Part shown: positions 6,041 through 12,478 of the stretch, in pieces
How the letters are laid out: every line of letters begins with the position of its first letter
Position numbering within the stretch: position 1 is the stretch's first letter
Assembly (NCBI GenBank): GCA_036274075.1
Contig: DASUGK010000127.1
Coordinates: 1-12,514 of the forward strand
Origin: CADEED01 sp036274075
Lineage (GTDB): Bacteria > Pseudomonadota > Gammaproteobacteria > Steroidobacterales > Steroidobacteraceae
Direction: 5' to 3'
DNA length: 12,514 bases
Notes under the pieces: model-generated
What the model saw: the letters and a program-made list of their open reading frames with translations, nothing else
What the model was told of the DNA's origin: nothing
Database searches by the model: none
Translations under genes and position numbers: made by a program

Positions 6041-7299
6041 TGCCCAGCAGCGCGCGGTTTCACAGCATGCAGCAAGACATACTCCGCGACCTCCCGGCCC
6101 TGCTTGCGGCCGCCCTGCTGGTCGAAGCGGAAGTGGATGCCGCCGAACACGCGTGCGTCGTCGATGTCATCCGCGATCTGTTCAAGCGTCTTGTACTTCA
6201 GCACGACGCCCGGCATGGCGGGATTGACCACCACGATCTTGTGACCGCTGCCACCGAAGGTGCGCTCGAGTATCTCGCGCGGCACCGCGGTGGTCGCTGC
6301 GTGACCCGACGCATAACTCGGGTGGCACGGTGTCGTCACCAGCGGGACGAATGACAAGTCGGGCTCGGTGCGTGGATTGCCATCGGCCCCGGCAGCGCGG
6401 ATCGCGGTTTCCGGGCGCCAGAAATGGTAGTGATATTTCGTCTCGACCAGCGCCACGACCAGGTCGTGCAGCCCCATGTTGAGCAGCGCGAAGAGACGCG
6501 CGTTTTCCGCCAGCGTCCGCCGATCCGCCTTGGCGAGCTGGCGCGCAATCGGATTCCAGAGCGCCGCATCGCCCAAGGTCTCGTAGAACTGGGCCACCTG
6601 CGTGCGATCTGGCGGCCGGCTGGTGCTGTCCCGCGCTCCGTTCTCCTTCACTTCCCGGTAGGCGCGCGTGTACTGCTCGCTGTTCAGGGCCGGCGGCGGC
6701 GGCAGGCGGAACTGCTCGCCATTGCGAATCACGAAGGTCTTGACCTTCGCCCAATGCACGTACGGTCCTCCTTCGGGCGGACAGGACGGCGTCGGTTGCC
6801 ATTCGCCGGGCGACGTCGACGCCGGCACGTAGAACTCCGGCATGTCCGAGCCGTCGTTCTCGCGGGACGCCATCACGGCATCAGCTGCCGCCTCGCCGGC
6901 TTCCAGGCCCGCGCGACGCTCAGGACCTTTCGGAATCCTCCTGAGCGATCGTTCGCGCGCGGCATCGAACGTCGCGGCGTGATCGGGAAAGTAGGTGCGC
7001 AACACGCGGTGCGCCGCGCCGATCGCGGCCGCGGAAGGTGATGCGCCTCGTTGCGCATTGAGCGCCTCGAGAGTCGACTCGTAATCCTGCGTCACGGCAT
7101 TCACGCCTTCGAACACCGCCAGGTGCATGATGGCCGCGAAGCGCACCTGCTCAGGCGGGGGCTGCTGGTTCAACACCTCCTCGAACGCGATCCGGTTCCA
7201 TTCGAGCACCGCGTCCACACGCCCGTGGTCGCCGCGCGCCTGCGCGGCACCCAGCATCAGCAGCGAACCTACCAACATCAACTTCCTTGTCGTCATCAT
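6037..7299 (-). CDS. Exported vanadium-dependent haloperoxidase / PAP2-superfamily enzyme
   Basis: A 420-residue protein. The N terminus (MMTTRKLMLVGSLLMLGAAQARG) is a signal peptide with a cut near residues 19-23, so the enzyme is probably periplasmic or secreted. The C-terminal half carries the vanadate/phosphate site of the haloperoxidase-acid phosphatase superfamily: K288-x6-R295-P (KYHYHFWRPETAIR), S331-G-H333 in CHPSYASGHAA, and R383-x5-H389 in ARVFGGIHFRFD. The spacings K-to-R (7) and R-to-H (6) match the fungal chloroperoxidase site. The residue five before the Ser is His326, where bromoperoxidases have His and chloroperoxidases Phe. It may oxidise halides with peroxide or act as a phosphatase; sequence cannot decide. 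The start at 7299 is chosen for AAGGAG seven bases upstream and the signal peptide; the frame is open further upstream without support. It is 80 nt downstream of the hydrolase-fold gene, same strand. Confidence 0.9.
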   Translation of the reverse strand: MMTTRKLMLVGSLLMLGAAQARGDHGRVDAVLEWNRIAFEEVLNQQPPPEQVRFAAIMHLAVFEGVNAVTQDYESTLEALNAQRGASPSAAAIGAAHRVLRTYFPDHAATFDAARERSLRRIPKGPERRAGLEAGEAAADAVMASRENDGSDMPEFYVPASTSPGEWQPTPSCPPEGGPYVHWAKVKTFVIRNGEQFRLPPPPALNSEQYTRAYREVKENGARDSTSRPPDRTQVAQFYETLGDAALWNPIARQLAKADRRTLAENARLFALLNMGLHDLVVALVETKYHYHFWRPETAIRAAGADGNPRTEPDLSFVPLVTTPCHPSYASGHAATTAVPREILERTFGGSGHKIVVVNPAMPGVVLKYKTLEQIADDIDDARVFGGIHFRFDQQGGRKQGREVAEYVLLHAVKPRAAGH

Positions 7300-7379
7300 G
7301 ACCAGGCTCCTTTCCTGAACCATCCAAAAGCGACTGCGACCATTGCAGCCGACCAGCAGGCCGCGCCCTGCCCGCGTGC

Positions 7380-8267
7380 TCATGACACTTCGATGGCGCG
7401 GCGTAACGCGCTCACGAATGCCTCGGGCTGCTCGAGCGTCGGATCGTCGGCCGCGCCGTCGATCACTTCGAGATTCCAGGCGTATCGGGGCGCCGCGGCC
7501 TGCGCCACCGACAACGGTGTGGCGCGATCTTCGCGGCCCCAGATGAGCGTGGTACGCGTACGGATGCGGCGCAGCAGCTCGTCCGGGATGGCGACTCCGA
7601 ACTGCTGCATCCACGCCGTCATCGGGCCGACGCCGGTCTCACGCACGATTTCGAGATTGGCTTCCTTGATCCAGGCCCACGGCTCTCCGAGTCGGCGCTT
7701 CGCGCCATCCAGGTCGAACAGGCACTGGCTCCAGAGTCCGTCGTGCGTGGTTTCGTCCGGCTTCTGCAGGTACGACTGCAACGCGGCGCCGAATGCGGGC
7801 TGGGGCTGGAATGCCGAGAGGCCCAGCATGTCGACCAGCACCAGCGCAGCCAGCTTGCGATCGCTCTCCGCCGCGAAACGCGCCGCAATGGCGCCACCGA
7901 GCGTGTGGCCGACCAGGACCGGTGGCTGGGAACAGGTGCACTCGATGAGATCATCGAGCCAGGCCGACACCCGCTCCGGCGTCGGTGCGTCGCTGAAGAA
8001 CTCCGAAGTGCCGTGCCCGGGCAGGTCGGGCGCAATCACCCGGTGCGACTTCGACATCTCCGGGATGACGCGAACCCACTGCGCACCGTAGCCGCCGGGA
8101 CCGTGCAGCAGCACGATTGGCGTGCCGGCGCCGCCCTCGAGCACCGACGTGACGACGCCATTGAGCGTGAAGCGCCGCTGCTTCACCGGCAGCGTGGCGA
8201 TCAACTTGCCGAGGGCCCCACGTGGGGCGGCGCGGGCGCGGATTCTTTCCTGGGTGGCGGTCTCCAT
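7380..8267 (-). CDS. Alpha/beta-hydrolase fold protein with a degenerate catalytic triad
   Basis: A 295-residue cytosolic protein with a clear alpha/beta-hydrolase fold: HGPGG oxyanion loop (55-59), APDLPGHGTSEF (79-90), strand-5 elbow VLVGHTLGGAIAA (117-129), a lid region about 150-220, LIWGREDRATP (241-251) and IDGAADDPTLEQPEAF (269-284). The elbow has Thr122 (codon ACG) where the nucleophile Ser normally stands, and the usual GxGHxPxxEQP carries Asp274 where the catalytic His belongs; only the acid Asp247 is kept. Normal hydrolysis is therefore unlikely, and it may be a binding or sensor protein or use altered chemistry. The start at 8267 is supported by GGAG seven bases upstream; an upstream in-frame ATG would add 17 residues. 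It lies between the LuxR/TPR regulator and the haloperoxidase-type gene on one strand, consistent with co-regulation. Confidence 0.88.
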   Translation of the reverse strand: METATQERIRARAAPRGALGKLIATLPVKQRRFTLNGVVTSVLEGGAGTPIVLLHGPGGYGAQWVRVIPEMSKSHRVIAPDLPGHGTSEFFSDAPTPERVSAWLDDLIECTCSQPPVLVGHTLGGAIAARFAAESDRKLAALVLVDMLGLSAFQPQPAFGAALQSYLQKPDETTHDGLWSQCLFDLDGAKRRLGEPWAWIKEANLEIVRETGVGPMTAWMQQFGVAIPDELLRRIRTRTTLIWGREDRATPLSVAQAAAPRYAWNLEVIDGAADDPTLEQPEAFVSALRRAIEVS

Positions 8268-8354
8268 GGCGAATCTCCGTTCTGGCGCGGAACATTTCCG
8301 CGGAACGGACATTGGCACGCTGAAAACCGCCGGCGCTTCGGCGAAATCACCCAG

Positions 8355-8373
8355 CCACGCGCGCCGCGCGTGG
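8355..8373 (-). terminator. GC hairpin after the LuxR/TPR gene
   Basis: CCACGCG (8355-8361) pairs with CGCGTGG (8367-8373) around a five-base loop; the symmetry continues inside the loop. It lies 20 nt after the regulator's stop and 88 nt before the start of the alpha/beta-hydrolase-fold gene. There is no U-run on the minus strand, so termination is uncertain; it might only attenuate read-through. Confidence 0.35.
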
Positions 8374-8392
8374 GTAGTTCACGCCATCCGGA

Positions 8393-10078
8393 TCACAGCA
8401 GGCGCTGAGTCGCCGCCATGGCGATGGCCGCCGCGCGTGAAGGCGCGTCGAGTTTGCCGAGGATGTTGGCCACGTGCCGGTCGATGGTGCGCGTGCTCAA
8501 GCCCAAGGCCTTGCCAATGGCCTTGTTGGTGAATCCCTGCGCCACCAGCCGGATGACTTCCAGCTCGCGCGTAGTCAGTGCACCAGGGGTCGACACTCGC
8601 GAACCCGACGTGGTCAGCCGCTCGAGGTCGGGCTTTGCGCCCAGCTGCTCGAAGATCGCGCGCGCCGCGTCGCGTTCCAGCGCGGCCGCGTCGGCGTCGC
8701 CCAGCAGCTCGCAGCATTGCGCCATCATCACGCGCACCCGCGCGGCCTCGTACGGCACCGGCATACTCTCCCACAGCGCGAACGATTCGCGCAGGTACTG
8801 CATCGCCGTGTTCGCGTCATCGCAATGCAGGCACAGCGCACCGCGAGCCTGCGCCGCCTGCGCATGCACCGACACGGTTCCGAATTCATCGCGCAAGGCG
8901 TCGAGCGCTTCGCAGACGCGCTGCGCCTCGTCGAGATTGCCGGTCGCCAGCATGATCTCGAAGTACGCCGGCAACATGCGTCCCCGGTTCTCGCAAGCCC
9001 GCGCCGCGCCGGCGAGCCTGTGAATCGCGGCCGCCGCCGCGTCTGTGCGTCCCTGCGCGAGGCGCAGCAACGCGAGCCCCGGCTGCGGCTCGAAGCCACG
9101 GCGATTCGCGGCGCGATAGGCTTCTTCGGCAAGCGCCAGGTCGCCGCGCAGGCGATGCACTTCTCCCTGTTCATAGAACGCCGCGCCAGGCGGCGGACGC
9201 CGGGCGTGTTCACCGCGATCGCAGACACGGCGGGACTCGGTCAACGAATCCTGCCAGGCGCCCTGCAAGCGAAGGATTTCCGCGCGGTGCACCAGGCAGG
9301 CGTCGGTGAATGCCACCATGCCACCCTGGCGGTCGCACCACTTCGACAGCGCCGCCGTCCATTCACGCGCGCGGCTCCACTCATGGGCTTCGCGGCAGGC
9401 ATCGATGACACTGCAATACATCAACCCGGTCATGATGGGCGAGAGTTCGCCGCTCACCGCCGCCAGCATGGTCTCGTCGAGCAGCTTCAGGCCGCGCGCC
9501 GATTCGCCCATCGCGATGGCCGCGCGCCCCTGCAGGTGGCATGCGGCCGCCACCAGGTCGGCGTCACCGCAGCGTTGACCAAGCGCCACGATGCCGGCTG
9601 CCATGGCATGCGCTTCCGAGGGGCTTCCACCTCGCAACAGCACTTCCACCTTCTGCATCGCGAGGTAGCCGCACTCGGCGCAATCGCGATCGCACAGCAG
9701 CCGTTCACCGCGCGCAATCCAGGCATTCGACTGCGCGAGATCGCCGCGGAACAGGAACATGACGGCCAGCCAGAACGCATCCCGGGCGGCGCACTCCGCG
9801 CGATTGACGGCGACGTGCGCACGATGCGAGCGCTCCTTGAGCGCCACGAATTCGTCATCGCGGCCCAGCAGGTAGGACGCCAGCGCCAGGCCGTCGAGAT
9901 CGGACTCGGTCAGCGGCGCAGCCGCGTCGGCCAGCCGATACGCCTCGTACGCATCGTGCCAGGCGTTGTGTTCGCAGGCTTCGCGCGCGCGCTGCAGGTG
10001 ATCGACGGGGCGGGATTCTCCCGGCCCCGGAGATTGCGGCCGCGAAGCCTGAAGCGCTCGGGACGGTTCCTCTTTCAT
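8393..10078 (-). CDS. LuxR-type transcriptional regulator with TPR-like sensor region
   Basis: A 561-residue regulator. Residues about 25-480 are helical tetratricopeptide-like repeats (for example HLQRAREACEHNAWHDAYEAY at the N terminus, and AEEAYRAANRRG and LDEAQRVCEALDALRDE later), with no Walker A motif, so it lacks the MalT/LAL-type ATPase. Residues about 498-557 form a LuxR/GerE helix-turn-helix: LTTRELEVIRLVAQGFTNKAIGKALGLSTRTIDRHVANILGKL, with the recognition helix around TRTIDRHVANI. The N-terminal part contains C129, C133 and C136 (CDRDCAEC), spacing that could bind metal or sense redox state, though this may be coincidental. The ATG at 10078 has a GGGGGA site six bases upstream. 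The inducing signal is unknown. Likely targets are the downstream same-strand hydrolase-fold and haloperoxidase-type genes and perhaps its own divergent promoter; inferred from position. Confidence 0.9.
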   Translation of the reverse strand: MKEEPSRALQASRPQSPGPGESRPVDHLQRAREACEHNAWHDAYEAYRLADAAAPLTESDLDGLALASYLLGRDDEFVALKERSHRAHVAVNRAECAARDAFWLAVMFLFRGDLAQSNAWIARGERLLCDRDCAECGYLAMQKVEVLLRGGSPSEAHAMAAGIVALGQRCGDADLVAAACHLQGRAAIAMGESARGLKLLDETMLAAVSGELSPIMTGLMYCSVIDACREAHEWSRAREWTAALSKWCDRQGGMVAFTDACLVHRAEILRLQGAWQDSLTESRRVCDRGEHARRPPPGAAFYEQGEVHRLRGDLALAEEAYRAANRRGFEPQPGLALLRLAQGRTDAAAAAIHRLAGAARACENRGRMLPAYFEIMLATGNLDEAQRVCEALDALRDEFGTVSVHAQAAQARGALCLHCDDANTAMQYLRESFALWESMPVPYEAARVRVMMAQCCELLGDADAAALERDAARAIFEQLGAKPDLERLTTSGSRVSTPGALTTRELEVIRLVAQGFTNKAIGKALGLSTRTIDRHVANILGKLDAPSRAAAIAMAATQRLL

Positions 10079-10261
10079 GACGTTCCCCCGTCAGACTGCG
10101 CCGCCTACCTTAGCACCGGGTGAACTGGCCGGGATCCCGGCGCGGCAACGACCTACACCCGGCCAGCCCAATGCCACGAATGGCGGTTGCGTGACCGTTG
10201 GCAGGCGAAGTGGCGCATACTGTCGCGCCCTCCCGTCAACAAGAACGCCAATAGGAGCGAC
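10079..10261. promoter_or_regulatory. Divergent intergenic region with nested inverted repeats
   Basis: These 183 bases separate the LuxR/TPR gene from the small exported protein and must hold both promoters. CTGGCCGGG (10125-10133) is complementary to CCCGGCCAG (10158-10166), and the left arm is part of a perfect 14-bp palindrome GCCGGGATCCCGGC (10128-10141). The two structures are mutually exclusive in RNA, or could be operators in DNA. A weak CATACT -10-like element occurs at 10217-10222. Assignment to a regulator is not possible from sequence. Confidence 0.35.
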
Positions 10262-10663
10262 ATGATCCTGCAAGCTCTCAAGGCCGGTGCGGTGACACTG
10301 GCTGCCGTAGTGCTGTTTGCCGCCACCGCGGCTGCCGAAGACGCGCCCGCCCCCAACGGCAAGTGGCGCGTCGACTTCAACGGCAAATCGACCAGCGAGG
10401 GCGAAATGCAGTTCCGCGTGGTGCCGCACGAAGGTGAGCCCCTGCTGGTGACCGCGAAGATCCGCCAAAGCCGCGCCCAGATCTACATCGCGCAGGACGT
10501 GCGCGAGTCGTTCAAGGACCAGTTGCCCAAGCAGCGCTTCCGGGCCGAAATCGTCGCCGGCGAGCGCCTGGTAGTGAAAGCCCACTCCGGGGAGCAGCCC
10601 TTCGTGCTGGAACTGGTGTCTTCCAGCGTGGCGGGCACTCATATTCATATAAGCCCGGGCTGA
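10262..10663 (+). CDS. Small exported protein of unknown function
   Basis: A 133-residue protein with a clear signal peptide: a short start (MILQALK), a hydrophobic core (AGAVTLAAVVLFAATAAA) and a likely signal-peptidase-I cut after A25 (AAA-ED). The mature part of about 108 residues has alternating polar/hydrophobic stretches such as KWRVDFNGKS, MQFRVVP, LLVTAKIRQ, AQIYIAQDV, LVVKAHSG and FVLELVSSS, suggesting a small beta-rich periplasmic domain. It has no cysteine, so it is neither a lipoprotein nor disulphide-bonded. I do not recognise the family. The ATG at 10262 follows AGGAG with only four intervening bases and begins the signal peptide; an upstream in-frame ATG would bury that peptide. 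It is divergent from the LuxR/TPR regulator and ends 143 nt before tRNA-Asn. Confidence 0.8.
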   Translation: MILQALKAGAVTLAAVVLFAATAAAEDAPAPNGKWRVDFNGKSTSEGEMQFRVVPHEGEPLLVTAKIRQSRAQIYIAQDVRESFKDQLPKQRFRAEIVAGERLVVKAHSGEQPFVLELVSSSVAGTHIHISPG

Positions 10664-10753
10664 AGCACCCCGCCGAAGCGGCAAATCCCCGCCTCCTGGG
10701 CCCGACTCCGTCAAGGGTTTTCCGGGCGTAAGTCGCTGAAAGAGAAGGATTGC

Positions 10754-10782
10754 TTGACGCGCGGGCGTCTCGTCGCCAGAAT
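10754..10782 (+). promoter_or_regulatory. Sigma-70 promoter of tRNA-Asn
   Basis: TTGACG (10754-10759) and CAGAAT (10777-10782) are separated by exactly 17 bases, a close match to the -35/-10 consensus. The following GCGCGCCC is a GC-rich discriminator, typical of stable-RNA promoters under stringent (ppGpp) control. Initiation near 10789 would leave a leader of about 18 nt before the tRNA. Confidence 0.75.
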
Positions 10783-10806
10783 GCGCGCCCTTCATTGGTT
10801 CTCGGT

Positions 10807-10882
10807 TCCCTGGTAGCTCAGTCGGTAGAGCGTCGGACTGTTAATCCGTTGGTCGTTGGTTCGAGTCCAACCCAGGGAGCCA
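10807..10882 (+). tRNA. tRNA-Asn (anticodon GUU)
   Basis: A complete 76-nt cloverleaf. The acceptor stem is TCCCTGG (10807-10813) with CCAGGGA (10872-10878), followed by discriminator G and an encoded CCA (10880-10882). The D arm carries GCTCAGTCGGTAGAGC. The anticodon loop is CTGTTAA with GTT at 10840-10842. The T arm is GTTGG-TTCGAGT-CCAAC (10855-10871). The outermost anticodon-stem pair (27-43) is T-T, a small irregularity. A sigma-70 promoter lies just upstream. A T5 run (10889-10893) follows seven bases after the tRNA, next to a possible GGAG/CTCC stem, and may end the transcript. Confidence 0.98.
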
Positions 10883-10956
10883 CTCTCCTTTTTGTCAGAG
10901 CCGGCTGGCGATCACTCCAGCAACGCGTCTTCATGCCGTGGCGTATCGTGGCGCGC

Positions 10957-11184
10957 ATGGCGCAAAAGCCTACCTACGCGCAACTCGAACTGGCCGAACG
11001 GCATGTCGCCGAGGGCGCCCAGCACCTCGCGCGCCAGCATGCCTTGATCGCCGAACTGGCGCGCGATGGGCATGACACGACGACTGCCCTCGAGCTGCTG
11101 CGGACTTTCGAGCAGGCGCAGGCAAATCACATCGAGAACCGCGATCGCATCCGCGCCGAGATGTCGACGCGCGACGACGAATAA
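10957..11184 (+). CDS. Small helical conserved hypothetical protein
   Basis: A 75-residue cytosolic protein predicted to be almost wholly alpha-helical, probably a helical hairpin: LELAERHVAEGAQHLARQHALIAELARDG, then a turn at HDTTT, then ALELLRTFEQAQANHIENRDRIRAEM. Small proteins with this H-V-A-E-G ... R-D-G-H-D-T ... L-L-x-T-F-E pattern are, as I recall, common unannotated proteobacterial genes; no function is known to me. Start uncertain: the ATG at 10957 gives a compact family-like N terminus, an in-frame ATG at 10933 would add eight residues (MPWRIVAR), and neither has a good SD site. The open frame continues upstream through the tRNA but is not translated sense there. It is convergent with the next small gene, eight bases away. 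Confidence 0.68.
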   Translation: MAQKPTYAQLELAERHVAEGAQHLARQHALIAELARDGHDTTTALELLRTFEQAQANHIENRDRIRAEMSTRDDE

Positions 11185-11192
11185 CGGCGTTC

Positions 11193-11384
11193 TCAGCGCA
11201 ACTTCATCCGCGCGCGTTCGAATTTTTCGGCGAGCTCGCGCCAGCGGCGCGCGCTGTTGTCGAACATTCCCTTGATCTTCGGGTTCGTCTGGCGATCGGC
11301 GTCCTGCTCGGCCTGGACGCTGGCGATGCGCGCAGCCTGCGCGGCATCCTGGAGTTCATCGTCGGTGAGGTTGAGTGGCGGCAT
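11193..11384 (-). CDS. Small helical hypothetical protein
   Basis: A 63-residue, highly charged protein beginning MPPLNLTDDELQDAAQ, followed by a long helix: ARIASVQAEQDADRQ, NPKIKGMFDNSARRWRELAEK, FERARMKLR. Composition and heptad-like spacing suggest a short helical hairpin. I recall similar LNLTDDEL... small proteins without assigned function. The start at 11384 is chosen because PPLNLTDDEL looks like a natural N terminus; the frame is open 34 residues further upstream (to 11486), but that part is unlike the rest and overlaps the upstream region of the SRAP gene. No clear SD site precedes either. It is divergent from the SRAP gene with a 111-nt gap. Confidence 0.62.
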   Translation of the reverse strand: MPPLNLTDDELQDAAQAARIASVQAEQDADRQTNPKIKGMFDNSARRWRELAEKFERARMKLR

Positions 11385-11495
11385 GGCGCGAAAGATGCCG
11401 CGGGAAATCGTGCCGGTCCATTCAGTTTCCGGGAGGGATTGGTACTGTATGGGCGGTACTGGCAGCCCACGCACCTTGGCGCGCAAAATCGGCGC

Positions 11496-12425
11496 ATGTG
11501 CTACTCCGCCCAGATCCAGGCCGCCTACCTGCGCTACCTGCGCGAAACCGGCGCCGAAATGGACATCGACCAGTTCGTCGAGATCTTCGGCGCGCGCGTG
11601 TCGGATACCAGCATTCGCATCCCGCGCGCGGTCGAGCGCTGGTTCGAGGAGCCGAAGAACGACGCCGAGCGCAGGATCAAGGCGTTCATCGACGAGTACA
11701 ACGCGGCCGAAACCGCCAAGCTCGAGCGCGAGGTGTTCGCGCAGAAAAAGCGCCTCGCGGATGCCGAGCGTGTGCTGGCGTCAAAGCCCACCAAGGCCGC
11801 GGCCGAAAGCAAGCGCATCGCGACGGACAAGATCGAGAAGGCCATCACGCGGCTCGATCGGCTGAAGGCGGTGAAACCCCATCCGGCCGAGGCACGGATT
11901 TTCCCGTTGCACTACGCACCCATTGTCATGCAGGTGGGCGACCGCCGCCTCCTGCGGCTGGCGCGCTACCACTGCCGCAAGCCCGGCGAGGTGGCGTTCA
12001 TCGACCGCAAACTACCCGGGCTCTACAACGCGCGGCGCGACAGCCTCGGCAAGTACTGGAAGGAGCTGTTCGGCGTCTCGCACGCGCTGATGCTGGTGGA
12101 GTCGTTCTTCGAGAACGTGGAGAAGGATGGGAAGAACCAGGTGCTCCACTTCGTGCCCAAGCCCGCCGGCACCATGTTGATTGCCTGCCTGTGTGCCGAG
12201 TGGCGCGATCCCAAGGGCGGGTTGCCCCTGCTCTCCTTCGCAGCCATCACCGACGAACCGCCACCCGAAGTCGCCGCCGCCGGCCACGACCGCATGATCA
12301 TCAACATCAAGCCCGAGAACGTGGACGCGTGGCTGAGGCCGGAAGGCCGGTCGTTGGACGAGTTGCAGAAGATCCTCGAAGATCGCCAGTCGCCGTACTA
12401 CGAGCACGAGGTGATGGCGGCCTAG
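11496..12425 (+). CDS. SRAP-family abasic-site crosslinking protein (YedK/HMCES-like), long variant
   Basis: A 309-residue SOS response-associated peptidase (SRAP) protein. After Met removal, Cys2 (MCYSAQ) would be the N-terminal nucleophile that forms a thiazolidine crosslink with abasic sites in single-stranded DNA, as in YedK and HMCES. Other active-site elements: PGLYNARRDSL with N178 and R180, VESFFEN with E206 (in the place of YedK GFYEW) and AGHDRMIINI with H264; a C-terminal ENVDAWLRP is also typical. YedK is about 222 residues. The extra length lies in residues about 45-130, rich in Lys/Glu/Ala and probably coiled-coil, which I recall in other long SRAP proteins. The start at 11496 is chosen because Cys must be residue 2; an upstream TTG at 11439 and absence of an SD site are less convincing. 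A hairpin follows the stop. Confidence 0.88.
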   Translation: MCYSAQIQAAYLRYLRETGAEMDIDQFVEIFGARVSDTSIRIPRAVERWFEEPKNDAERRIKAFIDEYNAAETAKLEREVFAQKKRLADAERVLASKPTKAAAESKRIATDKIEKAITRLDRLKAVKPHPAEARIFPLHYAPIVMQVGDRRLLRLARYHCRKPGEVAFIDRKLPGLYNARRDSLGKYWKELFGVSHALMLVESFFENVEKDGKNQVLHFVPKPAGTMLIACLCAEWRDPKGGLPLLSFAAITDEPPPEVAAAGHDRMIINIKPENVDAWLRPEGRSLDELQKILEDRQSPYYEHEVMAA

Positions 12426-12428
12426 TTC

Positions 12429-12478
12429 GGTGCCGGGCCGGCATTTCGGCATTGGTGCCGGGCCGGCATATCGGCATT
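12429..12478 (+). repeat. Two adjacent 25-bp direct repeats
   Basis: 12429-12453 and 12454-12478 are back-to-back copies of GGTGCCGGGCCGGCATWTCGGCATT (in two halves, GGTGCCGGGCCGG and CATWTCGGCATT), differing at one base (T versus A). They begin three bases after the SRAP stop codon. Each copy has a GC-rich core GCCGGGCCGGC that is nearly self-complementary. Confidence 0.85.

Noticed and set aside
7300..7614. N-terminal extension of 105 residues on the haloperoxidase-type protein
   Set aside because: It overlaps the hydrolase-fold gene, is Arg-rich and featureless, and would hide the signal peptide that directly follows a strong SD site at the chosen ATG.
8474..10123. Long plus-strand open frame (549 codons) opposite the LuxR/TPR gene
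   Set aside because: It is the mirror of a real high-GC gene. The protein is Arg/Gln/Ala-rich with no recognisable domain, whereas the minus strand encodes a clear LuxR/TPR protein.
10807..10882. tRNA-Asn as attachment site of a genomic island
   Set aside because: No repeated tRNA 3' end, integrase or composition break is seen in the flanks within this window.
10750..10956. Upstream extension of the small helical protein through tRNA-Asn
   Set aside because: The frame merely stays open across the tRNA; the extension would translate tRNA sequence. The protein is taken to start at 10957 (or 10933).
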